Shown: positions 1-8,266, numbered from the stretch's first letter. The stretch is 14,270 nucleotides of DNA from DAOQTX01 sp035340715 (GCA_035340715.1 DAOQTX010000060.1:1-14270); one strand, 5' to 3'. The notes: generated by a model not told the origin, from the sequence alone. Translations and numbers: made by a program.

Positions 1-687
1 ATTTTTGATGGCGATGAAATTTCAGAGAAACAGAAGCAACAAGGTATAAAAGGAAAAAGAACTTATGTTCCCTATGATAAAGGCGATAAGGAAGGAAATC
101 GCTGGTATTTAGAAACCCCTTACCTGATTGATTGGAGTGAAGATTCAGTTGCATTTCTTAGCACGGATGAAAGAGCAAGGTGGCAAGGATATAATTTCTT
201 CTTCCGAAATGGTTTTTGTTGGACAAATGTTTTAAATCCAAATTCAACCTATTTTAAATGCCGTTTAAAAGACACTACAGTAAACGATGTTGGTTCAATG
301 TCTTTATATGATGAATCAGGTTTGGGCGACAAATATTTTGTTCTTTCATTAAACTCGTATATGCACTTCAAAGTATTGAGAGAATTTTTCAATAATACTG
401 TGAACATTCAAATGAATGACATTAGAAAACTTCCAATTAAAATTCCATCAGAGAAAGAACTCAAAGCATTCAATAAAAAGTTTGATGATTGTATGGTAAT
501 CAAGAAAGAATACTTTGCAGGAGAAATTGACCGATTAGAAATGAACACCCAACTCCGCCCAATAGAAGCCGAAATTGACGAAATGGTAAATAAGCTTTAT
601 GGCATAGAAGCCAAAGAAGAAATTGTATTGGATGAATTGGAGGAGGAAGTTTTAATTACAGACGAAACTGAAGAAGATGAAGATTAG
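1..687 (+). CDS. C-terminal part of a DNA N6-adenine methyltransferase / type IIG-like restriction-modification protein (5' truncated)
   Basis: The reading frame is open from the first base of the window to TAG at 685-687, giving 228 visible residues, so the gene starts outside the window; the ATG at 298 is internal. The visible part looks like a target-recognition region plus C-terminal helices of Eco57I/PglX-type methyltransferases: an aromatic-rich segment around residues 79-95 (GYNFFFRNGFCW), then a stretch near residues 138-151 (NTVNIQMNDIRKLPI) that resembles the 'N-T-x-x-x-x-x-D-I-x-x-L-P-I' end of such specificity domains, then helical residues and a very acidic tail (ELEEEV to TEEDED). 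The catalytic NPPY motif would lie upstream and is not visible, so methylation and any nuclease activity are inferred. Codon use is AT-rich compared with hutI next door. An HsdS-like subunit or a BREX PglX C-terminus are alternatives. Confidence 0.6.
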   Translation: MFDGDEISEKQKQQGIKGKRTYVPYDKGDKEGNRWYLETPYLIDWSEDSVAFLSTDERARWQGYNFFFRNGFCWTNVLNPNSTYFKCRLKDTTVNDVGSMSLYDESGLGDKYFVLSLNSYMHFKVLREFFNNTVNIQMNDIRKLPIKIPSEKELKAFNKKFDDCMVIKKEYFAGEIDRLEMNTQLRPIEAEIDEMVNKLYGIEAKEEIVLDELEEEVLITDETEEDED

Positions 688-956
688 CCCACGCATTTTG
701 CAAGCACATTGCCAAAGCCACACAAGCCCAAGCACAGACCAAAGCTTTGTCAAAGAGCTTGCAAAGCCAACGCAAGAAAAATTGTTTTTAAAAAATTTCC
801 CGACCCTTCAAAAAAAAAATAAATCACCCAAACACATAGTGCTGATTTTCGACAATAATTTCAAAATACTGGAACAAATATCTCTAAGAACAAATTTGAA
901 GATCGTTTTTTGATTTTTCACTTTCTATCACTTTTCATCCCCTCTCCTTCTTTTTT
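688..956. other. Intergenic region with an imperfect tandem repeat, no convincing gene
   Basis: The region between the methyltransferase stop and the hutI promoter. The first part (about 700-775) is C/A-rich and repetitive: CAAGCACA followed by CCAAAGC occurs at 701-718 and again at 729-745, an imperfect duplication with a 27-28 bp offset, and a third AAAGCC word follows at 773-778. The near-palindrome CTTTGTCAAAG lies at 744-754. The rest is A/T-rich with long A and T runs (for example the A run near 811-820). A 78-codon ATG frame (677-913) crosses it, but its product is low-complexity with no recognisable domain and begins inside the previous gene, so I treat the region as non-coding. Confidence 0.6.
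701..755. repeat. Imperfect tandem duplication, ~28-bp unit, two copies
   Basis: Unit 1 begins CAAGCACATTGCCAAAGC at 701 and unit 2 begins CAAGCACAGACCAAAGC at 729. The second halves diverge. The tract sits directly behind the methyltransferase stop codon. It could be a remnant of a dispersed intergenic element, but one window cannot show that. Confidence 0.5.
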
Positions 957-964
957 TACCTTTG
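957..964 (+). promoter_or_regulatory. -7 promoter box TACCTTTG for the hutI-ftcD operon
   Basis: An exact match to the Bacteroidota -7 consensus TAnnTTTG. It ends 9 bp before the ATG at 974. Transcription would begin only a few bases ahead of the start codon, giving a near-leaderless mRNA. No TTG -33 element is seen at the usual 17-23 bp spacing. Confidence 0.5.
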
Positions 965-973
965 TTGCCACTT

Positions 974-2218
974 ATGGCACATACCTTACTACAAAACATA
1001 GGCAAGCTCTGCGGCATTTTGCCCCCGGGCACCCAATTGCTCAAAGGCAAAGCCATGAGCAGCCTTTCTACTATTGATAATGCCTGGCTCAAAATAGAAA
1101 ACGGCCTCATCCATTCCTTCGGCCCCATGAGCACTTGCCCCTCTGTCGAGCCCAATCAAGTTATAGATCTGCAAGGCCGCCACATCATTCCCGCCTTTGC
1201 CGATTCGCACACCCACATTGTATTTGCCGCCTGGCGCGAGTCTGAATTTGTCGATCGCATCAAGGGCCTCACCTACGAAGAAATAGCCCAGCGTGGTGGG
1301 GGCATACTCAACTCTGCCCAGCGTTTGGAAAACAGCAGCGAAGACGAACTTTTTGAATTCGCCATGCAGCGCCTGCACGAAGTGATACGCATGGGCACTG
1401 CCGCCATAGAAATAAAAAGCGGCTACGGCTTGAGCACCGCAGCTGAATTAAAAATGCTGCGTGTGATCAAAAAAATAAAACAAGAAAACATCATACCCGT
1501 AAAAGCCACCTTTCTCGGAGCCCACGCCCTGCCCGCCATCTACAAAAACAATAGGCAGGCCTATATCAATCTGATCATACACGAAATGATACCCGCCATA
1601 GCGCAAGAGCAACTGGCCGACTATATAGATGTCTTTTGCGATCGCGGATTTTTCACCGTAGATGAAACCGATCAAATACTAGAAGCCGGTACTGCCGCAG
1701 GATTGATACCAAAAATTCATGCCAACGAACTCGATTATAGCGGAGGCATACAAATAGGAGTAAAACACAGGGCCCTCTCGGTAGATCACCTTGAATACAC
1801 CGGTGATGACGAAATACAATGCCTGCTGCAAAGCAATACCATGCCCACCCTATTGCCCTCTACCGCCTTCTTTCTAAAACTACCCTATGCACCTGCACGC
1901 AAAATGATTGATGCCGGTTTGCCCATAGCCCTCGCCAGCGATTATAACCCCGGCTCATCGCCATCGGGTTGCATGCCCTTTGTACTATCATTGGCCTGCA
2001 TTCACATGAACATCACCCCCGAAGAAGCCCTCAATGCTGCCACCATTAACAGTGCCTATGCCATGGGTTTGCAAGACGAAATGGGTAGCATTACACAAGG
2101 CAAGCGCGCTAACCTGGCCGTACTCAAAGCAAATCATCATCTGCATTATATGTGTTATGCCTTTACCAAACACCATGTAGATTACACCTATATAAACGGA
2201 ATAAAACAAAACAAATAA
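974..2218 (+). CDS. hutI: Imidazolonepropionase (HutI)
   Basis: HutI hydrolyses 4-imidazolone-5-propanoate to N-formimidoyl-L-glutamate, the third step of histidine degradation, in the cytoplasm. The 414-residue product is full length for this amidohydrolase-superfamily enzyme. Visible landmarks are the metal-binding HTH at residues 79-81 (ADSHTHIVFAAWRE), the family segment FLGAHALP at 180-187 with H184, CDRGFF at 222-227, IHANELDYSGG at 248-258 (H249, E252), VDHLEYT with H272, and ALASDYNPGSSPSG at 319-332 with the metal/catalytic D323. I chose the ATG at 974: a TTG at 962 would add four residues, but it overlaps the -7 box and relatives begin near this ATG. There is no Shine-Dalgarno sequence. 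The gene lies 4 bp upstream of ftcD, whose enzyme uses its product, so the two form one operon. Its base composition is visibly richer in G+C than most of the window. Confidence 0.97.
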   Translation: MAHTLLQNIGKLCGILPPGTQLLKGKAMSSLSTIDNAWLKIENGLIHSFGPMSTCPSVEPNQVIDLQGRHIIPAFADSHTHIVFAAWRESEFVDRIKGLTYEEIAQRGGGILNSAQRLENSSEDELFEFAMQRLHEVIRMGTAAIEIKSGYGLSTAAELKMLRVIKKIKQENIIPVKATFLGAHALPAIYKNNRQAYINLIIHEMIPAIAQEQLADYIDVFCDRGFFTVDETDQILEAGTAAGLIPKIHANELDYSGGIQIGVKHRALSVDHLEYTGDDEIQCLLQSNTMPTLLPSTAFFLKLPYAPARKMIDAGLPIALASDYNPGSSPSGCMPFVLSLACIHMNITPEEALNAATINSAYAMGLQDEMGSITQGKRANLAVLKANHHLHYMCYAFTKHHVDYTYINGIKQNK

Positions 2219-2222
2219 CCCA

Positions 2223-3917
2223 ATGAATAAAGCACTCATAGAATGTGTCCCCAACTTTTCGGAAGGACAAGACCACAACATCATCAAATCCATTACCGAC
2301 AGCATTGAAAGTGTAGAAGGAATAAAACTCCTCAATGTTGATCCGGGCAAAGCCACCAACCGTACCGTAGTTACCTTTGTAGGCAGCCCCGAGGCTGTGG
2401 TAGAAGCGGCCTTCAGAGGCATACAGCGGGCCGCACAACTCATCGACATGCGCAAACACCAGGGCAAACATCCGCGCATGGGCGCCACCGATGTGTGTCC
2501 CTTCATACCTGTGGCCGGTATTGGTATGGAAGAAACCGCTGAGTGGTCGAAAAAATTAGCCAGGCGCGTAGGCGAAGAATTAAAAATTCCGGTTTACCTC
2601 TACGAAGAAGCACAAGCAAATAAAAAGCGTTCGAATCTTTCCATCATCCGTTCGGGCGAGTACGAAGGCTTTGCAGAAAAAATAAAACGCCCCGAGTGGC
2701 AACCCGATTTTGGTCCTGCGCAACTCAACCCACAAGCCGGAGCCACCGTAATTGGTGCCCGCGATTTTTTAATTGCTTACAATGTAAACCTCAACACCAA
2801 ATCGGTAAAACGTGCCAACAGTGTGGCTTTCGATATACGCGAGGCCGGTCGTGTAAAACGCGAAGGGCATCCCGTGTCGGGCAAAATTGTAAAAGATGCC
2901 GATGGAAACGAAGTGCGCATACCCGGCAAACTTAAAGGCGTAAAAGCCATTGGTTGGTATATTGATGAATACAATATTGCACAAGTCAGCATCAACATTA
3001 CACAATTTAAAGAGACCCCCTTGCACAAAGTATTCGAAGAATGTTGCAACTCAGCCAACGAGCGCGGCCTTCGTGTAAGCGGTTCAGAGTTGGTGGGATT
3101 AATTCCGCTGTCGGCCATGATCGAAGCCGGAAAATATTTTCTGCAAAAACAATCGCTCAGTTTGGGTGTGTCCGATGAAGAACTAATACACATTGCCATC
3201 AAGTCTATGGGCTTAGATGAGTTATACCCCTTTGATCCGAAGAAACGCATCATTGAATATGTGATAGAAGAAAACAAAGCCAAACAATTAGTTGATCTAA
3301 GCGTGAAAGCTTTTGTAAACGAAACCGCCTCCGAGTCGCCTGCTCCCGGTGGTGGAAGTGTTGCAGCCCTCTTAGGCTCTATGGGCGTGGCCCTTGCCAC
3401 AATGGTGGCCAATTTGTCTTCGGGTAAAAAAGGTTGGGAAGAACAAAGCGAATATTTTTCCGACATAGCCGTGCAAGGTCAGCAAATGAAAAAAACACTT
3501 TTGCATTTGATTGATGAAGACACCAATGCCTTCAATAAAATTATGGATGCATTTTCATTGCCCAAAAGTAATGATGAAGAAAAGCAAATCAGAAAAAAAG
3601 CCATACAAGATGCTACGCGATATGCTATCGATATACCTTTTAAAACCATGGAGGAAGTTTTAAAAACTTTTAACATCATAGAACCCATGATCGAAAAGGG
3701 GAATCCTAATTCCATCACCGATGCAGCCGTTGGTTCACTCTGTGCACGCGCTGCGGTGTTAGGTGCATACTTAAATGTAAAAGTAAATTGCAATGGTTAT
3801 GAGGATAAAACTTTCGTGCAGCAAACGCTCGATGAAGCTAAGCGCTTGGCCGATCAGGCCATAGCCAAAGACGAAACCATACAGGCACAGGTTGAAAAAG
3901 CCCTTCAGCAGGGTTGA
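2223..3917 (+). CDS. ftcD: Bifunctional glutamate formimidoyltransferase / formimidoyl-THF cyclodeaminase (FtcD)
   Basis: The enzyme transfers the formimino group of N-formimidoylglutamate (made by HutI) to tetrahydrofolate, releasing glutamate, then deaminates it to 5,10-methenyl-THF and ammonia. The 564-residue length matches the fused enzyme. The N-terminal formiminotransferase begins IECVPNFSEG (6-15) and carries KHPRMGATDVCPF (82-94), where H83 aligns by eye with the catalytic histidine of the mammalian enzyme; YLYEEAQ is at 125-131. The C-terminal cyclodeaminase four-helix domain runs from about 355 to the end, with SPAPGGGSVAALLGSMG (372-388) and the conserved NPNSITDAAVGSLCARA (494-510). 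Start ATG lies 4 bp after the hutI stop, without a Shine-Dalgarno sequence. Many bacteria have only one half or separate genes; this one keeps both active regions. Only the last two hut steps are in the window. Confidence 0.96.
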   Translation: MNKALIECVPNFSEGQDHNIIKSITDSIESVEGIKLLNVDPGKATNRTVVTFVGSPEAVVEAAFRGIQRAAQLIDMRKHQGKHPRMGATDVCPFIPVAGIGMEETAEWSKKLARRVGEELKIPVYLYEEAQANKKRSNLSIIRSGEYEGFAEKIKRPEWQPDFGPAQLNPQAGATVIGARDFLIAYNVNLNTKSVKRANSVAFDIREAGRVKREGHPVSGKIVKDADGNEVRIPGKLKGVKAIGWYIDEYNIAQVSINITQFKETPLHKVFEECCNSANERGLRVSGSELVGLIPLSAMIEAGKYFLQKQSLSLGVSDEELIHIAIKSMGLDELYPFDPKKRIIEYVIEENKAKQLVDLSVKAFVNETASESPAPGGGSVAALLGSMGVALATMVANLSSGKKGWEEQSEYFSDIAVQGQQMKKTLLHLIDEDTNAFNKIMDAFSLPKSNDEEKQIRKKAIQDATRYAIDIPFKTMEEVLKTFNIIEPMIEKGNPNSITDAAVGSLCARAAVLGAYLNVKVNCNGYEDKTFVQQTLDEAKRLADQAIAKDETIQAQVEKALQQG

Positions 3918-3923
3918 TAAATC

Positions 3924-3957
3924 AATTGCCCGACCCAAAACTTTTCATCGGGTAATT
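3924..3957. repeat. Inverted repeat behind ftcD and ahead of the patatin gene
   Basis: AATTGCCCGA (3924-3933) pairs with TCGGGTAATT (3948-3957), a 10-bp stem with one G-T wobble and a 14-base loop. No T run follows, so it is at best a weak terminator and could be an operator or RNA structure. Just downstream, ATAATTA occurs twice, 12 bp apart (3961-3967 and 3973-3979), before the ATG at 3986. No exact TAnnTTTG box was found for the patatin gene. Confidence 0.4.
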
Positions 3958-3985
3958 CGTATAATTAGTACCATAATTATGCGCC

Positions 3986-6226
3986 ATGTTATCACGTCTT
4001 GAGTTAAGACGCATTTATTATTCCTTTCCGGTACAATTGGTTTTAATGCACATTAAAAAAAACCTTTTGCTGGTATCGTTTTGGTTGTTATTGATCGGTA
4101 TCATTTCTCAAAATCTCTTTAACCGTTTTGGTGTACCCTACCTTTTCTTAGATCCCGAATATTTGGGTGAAGTAAATTTTCTTTCTTTTTTTATAGTGGG
4201 ATTATCGCTCGGTGCTTTTGTCATGAGTTACAACATCAGCAGTTATATTCTCAACAGTTTCCGCTTTCCATTTCTGGCTACGCTTTCAAAACCATTTCAA
4301 AAATATTGTTTCAACAATTTTGTATTTCCATTGGCCTTTGTACTGGTGTATGTTTACTTTATTGTTTCTTTTCAAATCAACAATCAGTTGGTCGAAACAT
4401 CAGAAGTGATGTTAAACACGCTTGGCTTACTTGCCGGAATAGTCATCATCATCTTTATGACCATTCGTTATTTTCTCATCACCAACAAAGACATTTACAA
4501 GTTGTATGGCATAGAAGAAAACAAAGACGAAGATTTGGTAAGCGATCATCTTCCTTCGCGAAAAAAGAAAAAAAAGACCATCGTTCAAACCAGTCAGTGG
4601 CCCGTTGAAACCTATCTGATATTCCCTTTTAAAGTTAAGTTGGTACGAAGTGTACGGCACTACAAAGATTATATGCTGCTGTCGGTGTTCAAACAAAATC
4701 ATATCAATGCAGCTGTAGTCGAGTTGATTGTGTTTAGCGTATTCATAATGCTGGGCTTGTTCAGCACCAATCGCTATTTCATCATCCCTGCTTCGGCCAG
4801 TTTGTTTTTATTGTTCACTATGGTGCTCATGTTGTCGGGTGTATTTCGCTTTTGGTTTCGCTCCTGGTCCAATGTGGCGCTCATCGGCTTGTTTCTAGTA
4901 CTTAACTTTTTATCGCAATTCGATTTTATCAATAAACGCAACTCTGCTTACGGTCTCGACTATGAAGGAGAAAAAGCCAGCTATTCAAGAGAAGCCTTGA
5001 GCCGATCGGCCAATTTAGATTTGTACAAAGAAGATACTGCCCATACCATCGAAGTATTAAACCGTTGGTTGGTCAATCATCAAAACGAAAACAATCAGAA
5101 ACCAAAGCTCGTCATGATCAGTGTTAGCGGAGGTGGTTTGCGCTCAATGGTATTTTCGTATCGCAGCATGCAAGTACTCGACAGCATCATGCAAGGCGAC
5201 TTGATGAAACAAACGCGTTTCATAACCGGCAGTTCGGGTGGAATTATTTCGGCTGCCTATTACCGCGAACTATTTCTTCGCAATGAATTAAAAAATGAAA
5301 AGCAAGATCAGTTGATCCACAGTCCTTATTTGGAAAACATGGGTAAGGATATATTGAATGCAGTGGCCTTCACTTTTACTGTAAGTGATTTGGTAATGAA
5401 TCTTCAGCGCTTTGAAGATGATGGACAATCCTATATTCAAGATCGCGCTTATGCCTTTGAAACACAATTGAATGAAAACACCGGATATGTTTTGCACAAA
5501 AGATTATCCGATTATAAAATTCCGGAAGAAGAAGGAAAAATTCCCATGCTCATCATATCGCCTACCATCATCAACGATGGAAGGATATTGCAAATCTCTC
5601 CTCTACCCTTGTCGTACATGATACAAACCCCCGACAATGCTATGGGATTTGAAAGCACCATTGATGGCGTTGAGTTTTCGAGATTTTTTGAAAATCAAAA
5701 TGCAGGGCATACCCGCTTTACTTCTGTACTGCGCATGAATTCTGCTTTCCCTTATATCATGACCGCCAGTTCCCTTCCCAGCGAACCTACGGTTGAGGTG
5801 ATGGACTCGGGCATCAGTGATAATTTCGGAATAAAGAATGCCACCCGAATCATGTTTACTTTTAAAGAGTGGATTGCAGAAAACACTTCGGGAGTAATAT
5901 TGATACAAATAAGAGATTCATACAAGAATCCAAAAATTGAAGAGAACAGTGTAAAAACACTTTTCGATAAAATCACTTACCCCATTCGAAATGTTTCAGG
6001 AAACTTTATAGTGATGCAAGATTACGACAACGATAAACTATTGCATTATGCCAAACAAGTATTGAAAGAAAAATTGGAGATTGTTACCCTTCAAATTCCT
6101 GAAACCGATGATAAGTTGGCGCTCAGTTGGCACCTTACAGATGTAGAGAAAAACTTTATCAAAGATGCATTGAGCAGCGAAAAGAACAAGCAAGAGTTGC
6201 TGCGCTTTTCAAAAATGATTCAATAA
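3986..6226 (+). CDS. Membrane-anchored patatin-like phospholipase / acyl hydrolase
   Basis: A 746-residue protein with two parts. Residues about 1-310 are a membrane domain with roughly seven hydrophobic segments (near 25-43, 64-90, 110-130, 143-163, 242-262, 265-287, 295-312) and a lysine-rich loop near 192-197 (RKKKKK) that is probably cytoplasmic. Residues about 374-740 form a patatin-like hydrolase: the glycine-rich oxyanion motif SVSGGGLRS (379-387), the nucleophile elbow GSSGG (415-419, G-x-S-x-G with S417), SAFPYIMTASSLP (586-598), and the catalytic Asp motif MDSGISDNFG (606-615, D607). The Ser-Asp dyad is therefore intact and lipid acyl-ester hydrolysis is the likely activity, probably on the inner face of the membrane; the substrate is unknown. 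The gene stands alone behind hut and converges on the E1 gene with a 4-bp gap. Membrane fusion of patatin is less usual than soluble or outer-membrane forms. Confidence 0.85.
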   Translation: MLSRLELRRIYYSFPVQLVLMHIKKNLLLVSFWLLLIGIISQNLFNRFGVPYLFLDPEYLGEVNFLSFFIVGLSLGAFVMSYNISSYILNSFRFPFLATLSKPFQKYCFNNFVFPLAFVLVYVYFIVSFQINNQLVETSEVMLNTLGLLAGIVIIIFMTIRYFLITNKDIYKLYGIEENKDEDLVSDHLPSRKKKKKTIVQTSQWPVETYLIFPFKVKLVRSVRHYKDYMLLSVFKQNHINAAVVELIVFSVFIMLGLFSTNRYFIIPASASLFLLFTMVLMLSGVFRFWFRSWSNVALIGLFLVLNFLSQFDFINKRNSAYGLDYEGEKASYSREALSRSANLDLYKEDTAHTIEVLNRWLVNHQNENNQKPKLVMISVSGGGLRSMVFSYRSMQVLDSIMQGDLMKQTRFITGSSGGIISAAYYRELFLRNELKNEKQDQLIHSPYLENMGKDILNAVAFTFTVSDLVMNLQRFEDDGQSYIQDRAYAFETQLNENTGYVLHKRLSDYKIPEEEGKIPMLIISPTIINDGRILQISPLPLSYMIQTPDNAMGFESTIDGVEFSRFFENQNAGHTRFTSVLRMNSAFPYIMTASSLPSEPTVEVMDSGISDNFGIKNATRIMFTFKEWIAENTSGVILIQIRDSYKNPKIEENSVKTLFDKITYPIRNVSGNFIVMQDYDNDKLLHYAKQVLKEKLEIVTLQIPETDDKLALSWHLTDVEKNFIKDALSSEKNKQELLRFSKMIQ

Positions 6227-6230
6227 GATA

Positions 6231-8240
6231 TTAATAATCGGCTAATTTCTTCAAAGCCTCTGTAAATCTATCGCGTGGTAAGAATTGCCACTCCAATCTT
6301 TCGGTCATTGGTACGGCTGTATTCAAAGCACCAATCCTCTGAACCGGTGCATCCAAATCGTTGAAACACTCTGAAGAAATAACGGAAGCAATCTCAGCAC
6401 CAATTCCTCCACTTGCCACATCTTCGTGCAGTACAATGGCCTTTCCTGTTCTTCGCACCGATTGCAAAACACATTCTTGATCCCAAGGCAAGAGCGACCG
6501 AAGGTCAATAAGATCGGCAGAAATTTCAGGATGTTCATCTAAAGCTTTCATAGCCCAATGCACTCCCAATCCATAAGTAATTATGCTTAGATCGTCTCCG
6601 CTGCGCACTAGACGTGCTTTACCAATTTCGGTAGTATAATAATCGTCCGGCACTTCTTCAGTAATACTTCTATACAAAGCCTTATGTTCATAAAACATCA
6701 CCGGATTCGGATCTTCGATGGCCGCAGCTAAAAGTCCTTTTGCATCGGAAGGAAATGCAGGATAAACAATTTTCAAACCGGGCACATGAAAAAACCAGGC
6801 TTCAGTAGATTGGCTATGAAAAGGCCCGGCACCAACGGCTGCACCGGTGGGCATACGTATCACCACATCGGCATTTTGCCCCCAGCGGTAATAGCTTTTC
6901 GCCAAATTATTTACAATTTGATTGAAACCACAGCTGACAAAATCGGCAAACTGCATTTCTATAATCGACTTGCATCCTTTAATACTCAAACCCAATCCCG
7001 ATCCTAAAATTGCAGATTCACAAATGGGTGTATTGCGAATTCGTGCTGCACCAAATTCTTCCAGAAAGCCATGTGTGGCTTTGAACACACCACCATATTC
7101 GGCAATATCCTGCCCCATAATGACTAAGTCGGGATGCAAATGCATGGCTTGTCGCATGCCTTCGGTAATAGCATCTAAAAATCTCTTATCGCTCGCTTGA
7201 TTACTTTGAACCTGTATGGCTTTTTGATCGTGCGGTTTATACATGTCCTGTTCTTCGCTTTGTGCAGAAGCATCGGAGTACACATCGTGATTGGTTAACT
7301 CCAAACCATTTTCTATTTCTGCTTTGATCTCGCCTCGCAATGCCAAAATGTATTCTGCATCAATTACATTTTCTGCTAATAAATACTCTTCATAATTTTT
7401 AACCGGATCTTTTTTACCCCATTGCTCAAACAATTCAGCCGGCACATATTTTGTGCCTGAGGCTTCTTCATGTCCACGCATTCTAAAGGTCATTGCTTCC
7501 AACAATACGGGACGTGGTCTCTCTCGGATAGAATCGGCTATTTCGCGAACAGTATGATATACTTCAAGTACATTATTTCCATCCACCTGATACGCATCAA
7601 TTCCATAACCCGGGCCTTTATCAATGAATTGTTTCATTTTATACTGCTCGCTACTGGGGGTTGAAAGGGCATAGCCATTATTTTCAACTACTATAATCAA
7701 AGGCAGATTCCAAACCGAAGCTACGTTTACGGCTTCATGAAAATCGCCTTCGCTGGTTCCACCATCGCCACTAAAAACAGTTGTAACTCTGGGGTTTTGT
7801 TTGATTAAATCGGCCAATGCAATTCCATTGGCTACTCCCATTTGAGCTCCTAAGTGAGAGATCATGCCGACAATATGAAATTCGTTGGTACCAAAGTGAA
7901 AAGAACGGTCGCGCCCTTTAGTGAATCCTTCCATCTTTCCCTGAAACTGTGAGAACAATCGGTTAAGTGGAATTTGACGTCCGGTGAATACCCCTAAATT
8001 GCGATGCATGGGTAGTATATATTCATTGGGTTCGAGCGCCATAACCAACCCTACTGAAATAGCTTCCTGACCAATGCCACTAAACCATTTGGCAATTTTT
8101 CCTTGTCGCAATAAAACAAGCATCTTCTCCTCAATCATTCTTGGTTTAAGCAATTCGCGATACAATCTCTTGAGTGTATCATCTGAAAGGTCGTTGCGAT
8201 GAAAATGTATACTGGGACTAAGGGAGGCCGGATTGCTCAT
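6231..8240 (-). CDS. 2-oxoacid dehydrogenase E1, fused alpha-beta subunits (thiamine diphosphate)
   Basis: E1 decarboxylates a 2-oxoacid and passes the acyl group to the lipoyl domain of E2. Here both subunits are one 669-residue chain, as is common in Bacteroidota. The alpha half (about 20-325) has KWFSGIGQEAISVG (51-64), the ThDP/Mg motif from GDGG (158-161) to ENNGY (186-190), and RMRGHEEASG (253-262). After a linker of about 330-350 the beta half has GQDIAEYGGVFKATHGF (376-392), ESAILGSGLG, and PFHSQSTEAWF (473-483) with the conserved H475, ending with the C-terminal transketolase-type domain (LIDLRSLLPWD, HEDVASGGIG). The substrate, branched-chain 2-oxoacid or pyruvate, cannot be settled from this; the branched-chain type seems likelier. 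E2 and E3 genes are not in the window. The start ATG at 8240 is 31 bp from a divergent small gene, and its 3' end is 4 bp from the convergent patatin gene. Confidence 0.95.
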   Translation of the reverse strand: MSNPASLSPSIHFHRNDLSDDTLKRLYRELLKPRMIEEKMLVLLRQGKIAKWFSGIGQEAISVGLVMALEPNEYILPMHRNLGVFTGRQIPLNRLFSQFQGKMEGFTKGRDRSFHFGTNEFHIVGMISHLGAQMGVANGIALADLIKQNPRVTTVFSGDGGTSEGDFHEAVNVASVWNLPLIIVVENNGYALSTPSSEQYKMKQFIDKGPGYGIDAYQVDGNNVLEVYHTVREIADSIRERPRPVLLEAMTFRMRGHEEASGTKYVPAELFEQWGKKDPVKNYEEYLLAENVIDAEYILALRGEIKAEIENGLELTNHDVYSDASAQSEEQDMYKPHDQKAIQVQSNQASDKRFLDAITEGMRQAMHLHPDLVIMGQDIAEYGGVFKATHGFLEEFGAARIRNTPICESAILGSGLGLSIKGCKSIIEMQFADFVSCGFNQIVNNLAKSYYRWGQNADVVIRMPTGAAVGAGPFHSQSTEAWFFHVPGLKIVYPAFPSDAKGLLAAAIEDPNPVMFYEHKALYRSITEEVPDDYYTTEIGKARLVRSGDDLSIITYGLGVHWAMKALDEHPEISADLIDLRSLLPWDQECVLQSVRRTGKAIVLHEDVASGGIGAEIASVISSECFNDLDAPVQRIGALNTAVPMTERLEWQFLPRDRFTEALKKLADY

Positions 8241-8248
8241 GGTTCAAT

Positions 8249-8256
8249 CAAAATTT
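8249..8256 (-). promoter_or_regulatory. Possible -7-like box for the E1 gene (AAATTTTG, one mismatch)
   Basis: On the minus strand AAATTTTG differs from TAnnTTTG only at its first base and ends 8 bp before the E1 ATG. It nearly abuts the plus-strand box at 8259-8266, so the two promoters would lie back to back. Tentative. Confidence 0.25.
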
Positions 8257-8258
8257 TA

Positions 8259-8266
8259 TACTTTTG
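8259..8266 (+). promoter_or_regulatory. -7 promoter box TACTTTTG for the 43-aa membrane peptide gene
   Basis: Exact TAnnTTTG match ending 5 bp before the ATG at 8272, so the transcript should be leaderless or nearly so. A TTG at 8233-8235 is 23 bp upstream, at the long end of the accepted -33/-7 spacing, and lies inside the divergent E1 coding region. Confidence 0.5.

Noticed and set aside
677..913. 78-codon ATG frame after the methyltransferase gene
   Set aside because: It begins inside the previous gene, and its product is low-complexity with no domain or signal; the DNA is repetitive. Treated as non-coding.
962..973. TTG start adding four residues to HutI
   Set aside because: The TTG lies inside the TACCTTTG -7 box, and the ATG at 974 matches the usual HutI N-terminus.
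989..1378. Long antisense frames over hutI, ftcD and E1
   Set aside because: They are mirrors of strongly supported coding genes and contain no recognisable domain.
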